Shown here: positions 25,193 to 32,988 of the stretch, piece by piece | Layout: every line of letters begins with the position of its first letter | Numbering within the stretch: position 1 is the first letter of the stretch | From: Spirochaetales bacterium | Lineage (GTDB): Bacteria; Spirochaetota; Spirochaetia; Treponematales; Treponemataceae | Direction: 5' to 3' | DNA length: 40,540 nt | NCBI GenBank assembly: GCA_030526505.1 | Contig: JAUNCR010000008.1 | Span: 1 to 40,540, forward strand | The notes under the pieces: generated by a model | The model's database searches: none | The model's input: only the letters and a program-made list of their open reading frames with translations | Told to the model about the DNA's origin: nothing | Translations under genes and position numbers: made by a program

Positions 25193-26404
25193 TTGAAAAA
25201 TACTGCTTATCTGATTCTTGCCAACGGTCGCGTTTTTGAAGGAACCGCCTTTGGTGCAGAAGGGGTTATTACAGGTGAAACAGTTTTTACAACCGGAATG
25301 AACGGTTATCTTGAAACTCTTACAGATCCTAGTTATTTCGGTCAGATTGTCACACAGACTTTCCCTCTCATTGGAAACTACGGTGTAATAGAAAAAGACT
25401 TTGAAAGCGACAGATGTCATGTTAGAGGTTACATCGTTCGCGACATGTGTGAAGATCCTTCAAACTTTCGCTGCGGTGGAAAACTTGAAGACTGGCTCAA
25501 GAAGCAGAACATCATCGGTCTTGCAGGAATCGATACCCGTGCCCTTACAAAGATTCTCCGTGAATCTGGTGTCATGAACGGAATGATCGTAAGTGGAGAA
25601 GGGGAAGAAGCAAAGTCTGTTCTTGCAAGCCTCAATGACGAATCAAAGAAGTCAGACCTCCTTGAAAAAATCAAATCCTATAAAATTGAAAAGGCTGTTG
25701 AAAGCGTAACTGGAAGTGCCAGTGCCATCGAAGAAGATGCAGCAACAGTTTTCACTGAATCGGCAGAATACAGGTTTGTTCCTGTTAAGAGTGACGGAAC
25801 AAAAATCTACGATCAGGCAGAGGCAATGAAGGACGGAAAGGGCAAGAAAGTTGTCCTCTGGGATTTTGGTGCAAAGGCAAACATCCGTCGCGAACTCCTC
25901 AAACGCGGTCTTGAAGTTGAAACTGTAAGTGCACTAATGACTGCTGAAGAAATCCTTGCAAAGAATCCGGACGGAATCATGCTCAGCAACGGTCCTGGAG
26001 ATCCAAAAGAAAATACAAGAATCATTTCTGAAATCCAGAAGCTTGTTGCAAAGAAAGTTCCAATCTTTGGAATCTGTCTTGGTCATCAGCTTCTTGCCTT
26101 GGCCATGGGTGCCGACACAGAAAAACTCAAGTACGGTCATCGTGGACCAAATCAGCCTGTTAAGCAGCTTTCAACCGGCCGCGTTTACATTTCTACACAG
26201 AACCACGGTTATGCCGTAAAGAACGACACATTGCCAGCCGGTGCAGAACTCAGCTTCATCAACACAAACGACAATACCTGCGAAGGTGTAAGATATACAA
26301 GCACTCCTGCCTTTAGCGTTCAGTTCCATCCTGAAGCTTGTGCAGGTCCTTTGGATACAAGCTTTTTGTTCGATGATTTTGTAAAGTTGATTAACGAAGC
26401 TTAA
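25193..26404 (+). CDS. carA: Carbamoyl-phosphate synthase small chain (glutaminase)
   Basis: 403 aa from TTG 25193, chosen because GGAGG lies 7 nt upstream. It hydrolyses glutamine and passes ammonia to CarB. N-terminal domain NGRVFEGTAFGAEG...TGMNGYLETLTDPSYFGQIV; class I glutaminase domain with Cys295 (FGICLGHQ) and His379/Glu381 (QFHPEA). Compared with the usual 360-385 aa it carries an extra segment of some 35-40 residues between the two domains (about 165-215, low complexity with many E, A, S and K). The 37-nt gap after purF contains an AT-only AATATT...AATATT inverted repeat but no terminator, so it is in the pyrG operon. carB follows 19 nt later. Confidence 0.95.
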   Translation: MKNTAYLILANGRVFEGTAFGAEGVITGETVFTTGMNGYLETLTDPSYFGQIVTQTFPLIGNYGVIEKDFESDRCHVRGYIVRDMCEDPSNFRCGGKLEDWLKKQNIIGLAGIDTRALTKILRESGVMNGMIVSGEGEEAKSVLASLNDESKKSDLLEKIKSYKIEKAVESVTGSASAIEEDAATVFTESAEYRFVPVKSDGTKIYDQAEAMKDGKGKKVVLWDFGAKANIRRELLKRGLEVETVSALMTAEEILAKNPDGIMLSNGPGDPKENTRIISEIQKLVAKKVPIFGICLGHQLLALAMGADTEKLKYGHRGPNQPVKQLSTGRVYISTQNHGYAVKNDTLPAGAELSFINTNDNTCEGVRYTSTPAFSVQFHPEACAGPLDTSFLFDDFVKLINEA

Positions 26405-26423
26405 GGATAACGGGAGAATAATT

Positions 26424-29400
26424 ATGCCACTTAATAAAGACATACATAAAGTAATGGTAATCGGTTCTGGTCCTATTATCATTGGACAGGCTGCAGAATT
26501 CGACTATGCAGGTAGCCAGGCTTGCAAGGCCTTGAAGGAACAGGGACTTGAAGTTGTTCTTGTAAACTCAAACCCAGCCACCTTGATGACTGACCACACA
26601 ATGGCAGATCAGATTTACATCGAGCCTCTCATTCCGGAAACAATCCAGAGAATCATTGAAAAGGAAAAACCGGATTCACTTCTTTCAACTTTGGGTGGAC
26701 AGACAGGTCTTACTCTTTCAATGGAACTTGCAAAGTCAGGATTCCTTGAAAAACACAATGTAAAGCTTCTTGGTGCAAAGCCTGAAACAATTGACAAGGC
26801 AGAAGACCGCCAGATGTTCAAGGATACAATGGAATCCATCGGCGAACCTTGCATCCCTTCAAAGGTTGTAACAACATATGAAGATGCCTATGACTTCGTA
26901 AAGAATGTAATCGGCTATCCTGCAATCATCCGCCCTGCCTTTACCCTTGGTGGTACTGGTGGCGGTATCGTTCACAACGACGAAGAGATGGATGAAATCG
27001 CTCACAACGGTCTCCATCGTTCTCCAATCCATCAGATCCTTGTTGAAAAATGCATTTCCGGCTGGAAGGAAATTGAGTTTGAAGTTATGCGCGACAGTGC
27101 GGGAAATGTTCTTACTGTCTGTTCAATGGAAAACTTTGATCCTGTCGGAGTCCACACCGGTGACTCAATCGTTATTGCTCCTGCAGTAACTTTGAGCGAC
27201 AAGGAATACCAGATGCTCCGTTCGGCTGCCCTCAACATCATTTCATCACTTGGAATGGAAGGTGGCTGTAACTGTCAGTTTGCCCTTAACCCTGATACTT
27301 TCGAATATGCAGTCATCGAAGTTAACCCTCGCGTTAGCCGTTCTTCTGCCCTTGCTTCAAAGGCAACAGGTTATCCGATTGCAAAGGTTGCAGCCCTCAT
27401 TGCCATCGGTTATACACTGGATGAAATTCCAAACTATGTTACAAAGAAAACTGCAGCCTGTTTTGAACCGGTTCTCGACTATGTTGTAGTCAAGATGCCT
27501 AAGTTCCCGTTTGAAAAGTTCGTCTATGCAAAGCGCGACCTTGGAACTCAGATGAAGGCAACTGGTGAAGTCATGGCCATCGGTCAGACTTTCGAGCAGG
27601 CAATCATGAAGGCAGCACGCGGTGCAGAAGTTGGCGTTAAGTCACTTAACCTTCCTGTATTCGAAGAAGAAAACGACGAATCAATCAAGGCTCGCGTTGC
27701 CCACTGTACAGACCAGAGAATCTTTGCAATCTTCCAGGCAATCAGACGCGGAATCATGTCTCTTGAAGAAATCCACGACATTACAAAAGTTGACATGTGG
27801 TTCCTCTGCAAACTTCAGAATCTTGCAAACATGGAACATCAGCTTGAAAAGGAAGAGCTTACAACAGAACTTTACGCAAAGGCAAAGAACCTTGGATATC
27901 CTGATGCTGTAATCGAAAAAATCAGCGGAAAGAAAATCATCGGTTCAGGCGGAAAACTTGCAGAAGCAGAAAAGGCAGCAGCCCTTGTAAAGGAAGGCAA
28001 GCTTGCTCACATTCCTTCAAGCTTCAAGATGGTTGATACCTGTGCAGGTGAATTCAATGCAGAGACTCCATACTTCTATGCAACCTATGATGCAGAAAAC
28101 GAAGCTGCAGAACACCTTGCATCAAAGAAAGCCTCCGGCAAGGGAACAATCATCGTTCTTGGTTCTGGACCTATCCGCATCGGTCAGGGCATTGAATTCG
28201 ACTATGCTTCGGTTCAGTGCGTATGGGCTTTGAAGCGCCTTGGCTATGATGTTGTAACAATCAACAATAACCCTGAAACAGTTTCCACAGACTTTGATAC
28301 TTCAGACAGACTTTATTTTGAACCTCTCTTCCCAGAAGATGTTATGGGCGTAATCAATACTGAAAAGCCTGTTGGCGTCGTAGTTGCCTTTGGTGGCGGA
28401 ACTGCAATCAAGCTTGCAAACTTCCTTGCTGATCAGGGAATCAGAATCCTTGGTACAAGCGCAGATGCCATTGACCTTGCGGAAGACCGCGAACGCTTTG
28501 ACGAACTTTGCGAACGCCTGGACATCAAGCGCCCTAAGGGACTTACAGTTCTTACAGAAGCAGAAGCCTTGAACGCAACAAAGGAACTTGGATATCCGGT
28601 TCTCCTCCGCCCAAGCTATGTTCTTGGCGGTCAGAACATGATCATCGCCTTCAACGACGATGATGTTAAGGAATACATGAAGATCATCCTTGCCCAGGGC
28701 ATTGAAAATCCAATCCTCATCGACCAGTACAAGATGGGAACTGAACTTGAAGTTGACGCCATCTGTGACGGTGAAGACATCCTCATTCCTGGCATCATGG
28801 AACACATTGAACGCACAGGTATCCACTCAGGTGACTCAATCGCTGTTTACCCAAGCTGGAACCTTAACGACGTTATCCGCGAAAAAATCATCCGTCAGTC
28901 CCGTGAACTTGCATTGGCTCTCGGAACAAAGGGTCTCGTAAACATCCAGTACCTTATCTACAACAACGAACTTTTCATCATCGAAGTTAACCCTCGTTCA
29001 AGCCGTACAGTTCCATACATTTCAAAAGTTACAAATGTTCCTATGGTTGACCTTGCCGTTCGTGCAATGCTTGGTGAAAAGATCAAGGACCTTGGATACG
29101 GAACAGGCCTCTACAGGATTCCTCCATACTTTGCAGTTAAGGTTCCTGTATTCAGCTTTGAAAAGCTTATGGATGTTGATACTCACCTTGGACCAGAAAT
29201 GAAGTCAACTGGTGAAGTTCTTGGAATTGCCTCTACAATGGAAGAAGCATTGTTCAAGGGACTTATCGGTGCAGGCTACAACATGAAGCGTTCCGGCGGA
29301 GTCCTTTTCAGCGTAAGAAAGACAGACCGCTACGAACTTCCTTCGCTTGCAAGAAAGTTCTACGAAATGGGATTCAAGCTTTATGCAACGGAAGGTAACG

Positions 29401-30593
29401 CAGAAACTTTGCGCGACTTCGGTATGGAAGTTGAAACTGTAAACAAGATCCATGAAAACGCAAAGGATAATCTCCTTACAGTAATGGATTCGGGAAAGAT
29501 CGATTATGTAATCTCAACATCTGCAAAGGGAAGGGACCCACGCGCCGACTCTGTAAAGATGAGACGCCATGCAGTTGAACGCGACATTCCATGTCTTACA
29601 GCAATCGATACTGCAAACGCCCTTGCTAACTGCCTTAAGTCAAAGTACAGCGCAGAAAATGTTGAACTCATCGACATCAACCAGCTTCGTACAAGCCGCC
29701 AGACAGTCAAGTTCACAAAGATGTCTGCTACAGGAAACGACTTCATCATCATCGATACCCGCGAACAGTACATCAACAACCCAGGTGGACTTGCCGTTCG
29801 CCTTTGCAACAGACGCGACGGAATCGGTGCAGACTCCCTTGTTCTTGTCGGAAACTCGGACAAGGCTGATGCAAGCATGAGGTTCTTCAACCAGGACGGT
29901 AGTGAAGGACAGATGGCTGGTAATGCTATGCGCTGCGTTTCAAAGTATCTTTATGACAACAATATTTCCGGAATCGCAGACCGCCACAATAAGGAAGAAA
30001 CTACAGCCGAAATCACCATCAAGACTCAGGCCGGCGTAAAGAGACTTAAGCTTTACAAGCTTGCAGGCAAGACAGATACAGTTACAGTCAACATGGGATA
30101 CATTGAATTCAAGAACAGCCTTATTCCTACAGTGCTCAAGGAAAAGAAGGTTGAGTCCCTCAATGTAAATGCAGTTGTAAATGAAGAACTTGATGTCGCA
30201 GGAACAAAATACAATGTGACTTGCGTTAACATCGGTAACCCTCATGCAGTTGTATTCTGCGACTTTGTGGACAAGGTTGATGTTCCTGCAATCGGACCTC
30301 TCTTTGAACACCACAAGGCCTTCCCTGAAAGAATCAACACTGAATTCGTTCGTGTCGTTGGACCAAACGAACTTAAGATGCGTACATGGGAACGCGGAAA
30401 CGGTGAAACTCCAGCTTGCGGTACAGGTGCATGTGCTGCAGTTGTTGCCGCCATCCTCAACGGCTACTGTAAGATCAATGAAGACATTACAGTTACTGTT
30501 CGCGGCGGTAAGCTTACGGTTTCATACGATGGCATGAATGTGTTCCTTACAGGTGACACAAAGGTTCTCTTCCAGGGAGAAGTTGAAATCTAA
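26424..30593 (+). CDS. carB: Carbamoyl-phosphate synthase large chain fused to diaminopimelate epimerase (CarB-DapF)
   Basis: 1389 aa, one uninterrupted frame. Residues 1-1085 are a complete CarB: two ATP-grasp halves ([24 protein letters not shown] and [20 protein letters not shown]), the allosteric MGS-like domain ([25 protein letters not shown]...) and its usual 1070-1080 aa end. Only a linker of about 10-15 residues follows before a full-length DapF domain (about 1095-1389: [55 protein letters not shown]). CarB makes carbamoyl phosphate for pyrimidines and arginine; DapF interconverts LL- and meso-diaminopimelate for lysine. The second catalytic Cys (Cys1332) is present; the first is replaced by Ala1165. 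I know of no metabolic reason for this fusion. Start ATG 26424 has GGGAG upstream. Confidence 0.93.
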   Translation: MPLNKDIHKVMVIGSGPIIIGQAAEFDYAGSQACKALKEQGLEVVLVNSNPATLMTDHTMADQIYIEPLIPETIQRIIEKEKPDSLLSTLGGQTGLTLSMELAKSGFLEKHNVKLLGAKPETIDKAEDRQMFKDTMESIGEPCIPSKVVTTYEDAYDFVKNVIGYPAIIRPAFTLGGTGGGIVHNDEEMDEIAHNGLHRSPIHQILVEKCISGWKEIEFEVMRDSAGNVLTVCSMENFDPVGVHTGDSIVIAPAVTLSDKEYQMLRSAALNIISSLGMEGGCNCQFALNPDTFEYAVIEVNPRVSRSSALASKATGYPIAKVAALIAIGYTLDEIPNYVTKKTAACFEPVLDYVVVKMPKFPFEKFVYAKRDLGTQMKATGEVMAIGQTFEQAIMKAARGAEVGVKSLNLPVFEEENDESIKARVAHCTDQRIFAIFQAIRRGIMSLEEIHDITKVDMWFLCKLQNLANMEHQLEKEELTTELYAKAKNLGYPDAVIEKISGKKIIGSGGKLAEAEKAAALVKEGKLAHIPSSFKMVDTCAGEFNAETPYFYATYDAENEAAEHLASKKASGKGTIIVLGSGPIRIGQGIEFDYASVQCVWALKRLGYDVVTINNNPETVSTDFDTSDRLYFEPLFPEDVMGVINTEKPVGVVVAFGGGTAIKLANFLADQGIRILGTSADAIDLAEDRERFDELCERLDIKRPKGLTVLTEAEALNATKELGYPVLLRPSYVLGGQNMIIAFNDDDVKEYMKIILAQGIENPILIDQYKMGTELEVDAICDGEDILIPGIMEHIERTGIHSGDSIAVYPSWNLNDVIREKIIRQSRELALALGTKGLVNIQYLIYNNELFIIEVNPRSSRTVPYISKVTNVPMVDLAVRAMLGEKIKDLGYGTGLYRIPPYFAVKVPVFSFEKLMDVDTHLGPEMKSTGEVLGIASTMEEALFKGLIGAGYNMKRSGGVLFSVRKTDRYELPSLARKFYEMGFKLYATEGNAETLRDFGMEVETVNKIHENAKDNLLTVMDSGKIDYVISTSAKGRDPRADSVKMRRHAVERDIPCLTAIDTANALANCLKSKYSAENVELIDINQLRTSRQTVKFTKMSATGNDFIIIDTREQYINNPGGLAVRLCNRRDGIGADSLVLVGNSDKADASMRFFNQDGSEGQMAGNAMRCVSKYLYDNNISGIADRHNKEETTAEITIKTQAGVKRLKLYKLAGKTDTVTVNMGYIEFKNSLIPTVLKEKKVESLNVNAVVNEELDVAGTKYNVTCVNIGNPHAVVFCDFVDKVDVPAIGPLFEHHKAFPERINTEFVRVVGPNELKMRTWERGNGETPACGTGACAAVVAAILNGYCKINEDITVTVRGGKLTVSYDGMNVFLTGDTKVLFQGEVEI

Positions 30594-30607
30594 AAATCGG
30601 ATTTAGT

Positions 30608-30727
30608 TCCGAAAAATACAAGAAACAATTTTTGCTTTACTGTAGAGTAAGGTCATACGACAAAGGCGCCGTTGATTCTATGAGATCAGCGGCGCCTTTT
30701 TATTTTACCACAAATGGGGGTTATGAA
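30608..30727 (+). promoter_or_regulatory. glnA leader: upstream palindrome, attenuator-like hairpin, GGGGGTTA site
   Basis: TCCGA-N4-TACAA at 30608-30621; with the preceding TCGGA (30597-30601) it makes a TCGGA-N6-TCCGA palindrome. ACAAAG is at 30660-30665. A 15-bp stem (30662-30676 with 30685-30699, one G-T pair) closes on the loop TCTATGAG and is followed by TTTTTATTTT (30697-30706). GGGGGTTA at 30716-30723 lies 4 nt before ATG 30728. A smaller hairpin (CTTTACT/AGTAAGG) sits upstream at about 30634-30652. Same order and spacing as in the asnB and gltB leaders. Confidence 0.75.
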
Positions 30728-32815
30728 ATGACAAACGTTCCTGAATTATTTGGAAGCATGGTATTTAACCAGAAGACAATGAAAGATCGTCTTCCTAAGG
30801 AAACATTCAAGGCTCTTAAGAAGACTTTGGATAATGGCGAACCACTTCAGCTTGATGTTGCAAATGTTGTTGCACACGCAATGAAAGAATGGGCAATTGA
30901 AAAGGGTGCGACACACTATACACACTGGTTCCAGCCACTTACTGGTGTTACTGCTGAAAAGCACGACTCATTCATCAACCCACAGGATGACGGAACTGTA
31001 ATCATGTCATTCTCAGGAAAGGAACTTGTAAAGGGTGAACCTGATGCATCTTCTTTCCCATCTGGAGGACACCGTGCAACATTCGAAGCCCGCGGTTACA
31101 CAGTTTGGGATCCAACATCTTACCCATTCATCAAGGAACATACACTTTGTATTCCTACAGCTTTCTGTTCTTACACAGGTGAAGCTCTCGACAAAAAGAC
31201 TCCATTGCTCCGCTCTATGGAAGCTCTTGATACACAGGCAAAGCGCATCCTCAAGCTCTTTGGAAAGGATGTAAGCCATGTTGCTACAACAGTTGGTCCA
31301 GAACAGGAATACTTTATCGTTGATCATGACCTCTGGTCACAGCGCAAGGACCTTCGCATGACAGGCCGCACACTCTTTGGTGCAAAGCCTTCAAAGGGAC
31401 AGGAAATGGATGACCAGTACTTTGCAGCCCTTAACCCACGCATCGTAAAGTACATGGAAGACCTTAACGATACACTCTGGAAGTACGGTATCCTTTCAAA
31501 GACAGAACATAATGAAGTTGCTCCAGCTCAGCACGAAATGGCTCCAATCTTCAGCACAACAAACCTTTCTGTTGACCAGAACCAGTTGACAATGGAAGTT
31601 ATGAAGAAAGTTGCAAAGCGCCACGGTCTTGAATGTCTTCTCCACGAAAAGCCATTCGCAGGCCTAAACGGAAGCGGTAAGCACAACAACTGGTCTATGT
31701 CTACAAATTGCGGTGAAAACCTTCTTGAACCAGGAAAGACACCAGAGTCAAATGCACAGTTCCTTTTGTTCCTTACAGCAATCCTTAAGGCTGTTGACGA
31801 GAACCAGGACTTGCTCCGTATCTCTGTAGCTTCTGCTGGCAACGACCATCGTCTTGGAGCAAACGAAGCTCCTCCAGCAATCATTTCTGTTTACCTTGGT
31901 GATGAACTTTACTCTGTTCTTGAAGCTCTTAAGGACGGAAAGCCATACAAAGCAGACAAGCAGGATAAGATGACAATCGGTGCTGATGTTCTTCCTCCAA
32001 TTCCAAAGGATTCAACAGACCGCAACCGTACATCACCTTTCGCCTTTACAGGTAACAAGTTTGAGTTCCGTTCAGCAGGATCTTCTGCTTCAATCGCAAC
32101 TCCAAATACAACTCTTGATGCAATCGTTGCTGATGTTCTCAAGACATTTGCAGATGAACTTGAAAAGGCATCAGACTTTGAAAAGTCACTTAACGAACTT
32201 ATTGTTCGCGAAGTAAAGGCACACTGGAGAATCGTATTCAACGGAAACGGTTACGACGAAGCTTGGAAGATTGAGGCAAAGAATCGCGGACTTCTTGAAC
32301 TCAAGACAACTCCAGATGCAGTTGAACACTACCTTGATGAAAAGAACGTAAAACTCTTTACAGAAATGGGAGTTTATACAAAAGAAGAAATGGAAGCACA
32401 CTACGACATTAAACTCGAAAAGTACTGCCAGCTTCTTAACATCGAAGTAAACACAATGCAGGAAATGATCTACAAGGACATCCTCCCTGCAATTTACAAA
32501 TACATGTCTGATGTTTCTAAGACAGTCATTGACCTTAAGGCAGTTGTACCAGGTGCAAAGGCTAAGGCAGAAACTTCAGTACTTGCTACATTGGATAGCC
32601 TTACAGATGCTCTTGTTGAAAAATCGGAAGCACTTGCAAAGGTTCACGAAGTAGCAAAGTCTTGCGGAGACTCTCTTGCATCGGCTAAGGCTTATGCAGA
32701 AAAAGTTGTTCCAGCAATGGCTGATGCACGCGCAGTATACGATGAGATCGAACCACTTCTTGGTGAAAGCTACAAGCCTTTCCCATGCTACGAAGATCTC
32801 CTCTTCCGCGTATAA
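30728..32815 (+). CDS. glnA: Glutamine synthetase type III (GlnN)
   Basis: 695 aa from ATG 30728 ([24 protein letters not shown]), the typical GSIII start; the frame is open further upstream but runs through the leader hairpin. GSIII is about 700 aa, far longer than GSI. Diagnostic segments: [81 protein letters not shown] and [22 protein letters not shown], which form the ATP, metal and glutamate sites. It assimilates ammonium to glutamine, with ATP. No GSI is in the window. It has its own promoter/leader and is followed by AT-rich palindromes, then by the ammonium channel. Confidence 0.96.
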   Translation: MTNVPELFGSMVFNQKTMKDRLPKETFKALKKTLDNGEPLQLDVANVVAHAMKEWAIEKGATHYTHWFQPLTGVTAEKHDSFINPQDDGTVIMSFSGKELVKGEPDASSFPSGGHRATFEARGYTVWDPTSYPFIKEHTLCIPTAFCSYTGEALDKKTPLLRSMEALDTQAKRILKLFGKDVSHVATTVGPEQEYFIVDHDLWSQRKDLRMTGRTLFGAKPSKGQEMDDQYFAALNPRIVKYMEDLNDTLWKYGILSKTEHNEVAPAQHEMAPIFSTTNLSVDQNQLTMEVMKKVAKRHGLECLLHEKPFAGLNGSGKHNNWSMSTNCGENLLEPGKTPESNAQFLLFLTAILKAVDENQDLLRISVASAGNDHRLGANEAPPAIISVYLGDELYSVLEALKDGKPYKADKQDKMTIGADVLPPIPKDSTDRNRTSPFAFTGNKFEFRSAGSSASIATPNTTLDAIVADVLKTFADELEKASDFEKSLNELIVREVKAHWRIVFNGNGYDEAWKIEAKNRGLLELKTTPDAVEHYLDEKNVKLFTEMGVYTKEEMEAHYDIKLEKYCQLLNIEVNTMQEMIYKDILPAIYKYMSDVSKTVIDLKAVVPGAKAKAETSVLATLDSLTDALVEKSEALAKVHEVAKSCGDSLASAKAYAEKVVPAMADARAVYDEIEPLLGESYKPFPCYEDLLFRV

Positions 32816-32825
32816 ATCAATTTAT

Positions 32826-32888
32826 AATTCACAATTCATAATTTTGAATTGTGGATTAAAAATTAGAATTAATAATTATTAATTCTGA
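32826..32888 (+). repeat. AT-rich palindromes between glnA and amt
   Basis: Two structures. AATTCACAATTC (32826-32837) pairs with 32846-32857 (12 bp, one G-T), related to the hairpin at 10117-10152. A perfect 22-bp palindrome centred between 32875 and 32876 (32865-32886) follows. The first may end the glnA message; the second lies 14 bp before the ACAATG box of the amt leader and could be a protein-binding site. Confidence 0.5.
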
Positions 32889-32899
32889 ATTAATTTGGC

Positions 32900-32988
32900 A
32901 CAATGGCGTGTCGGAGTTTATAGGACAACTTCATGTAACCCCGAAGTTGTTTTAGGCCCCGACGCGCTTTTTTTTGGAGGTTATTTTT
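32900..32988 (+). promoter_or_regulatory. amt leader: long hairpin with C-rich loop and GGAGGTTA site
   Basis: ACAATG (32900-32905), then a long hairpin. The outer stem GCGTGTCGG (32906-32914) pairs with CCGACGCGC (32959-32967), a middle section GTTTA pairs with TAGGC, and the inner stem ACAACTTC (32925-32932) pairs with GAAGTTGT (32943-32950). The 10-nt loop is ATGTAACCCC. T8 run 32968-32975, then GGAGGTTA (32976-32983) and ATG 32989. The terminator shape and position match the other four leaders. The loop TAACCCC (32936-32942) is complementary to the GGGGTTA sites elsewhere in the block and partly to the gene's own GGAGGTTA. Confidence 0.7.

Noticed and set aside
30632-30727. N-terminal extension of glutamine synthetase upstream of 30728
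   Set aside because: It would encode the terminator-like hairpin and the GGGGGTTA site; type III glutamine synthetases start at the MTNVPELFG position.
30597-30727. Known glutamine (glnA/Downstream-peptide) riboswitch
   Set aside because: I could not find the conserved core of that riboswitch in any of the five leaders; the structure is a simple long hairpin.
32892-32915. Sigma-54 promoter at TTGGCAC before amt
   Set aside because: TGGCAC is present, but the -12 element at the required spacing is CGTG rather than TTGC, and the other four leaders show no GG-N10-GC pair.
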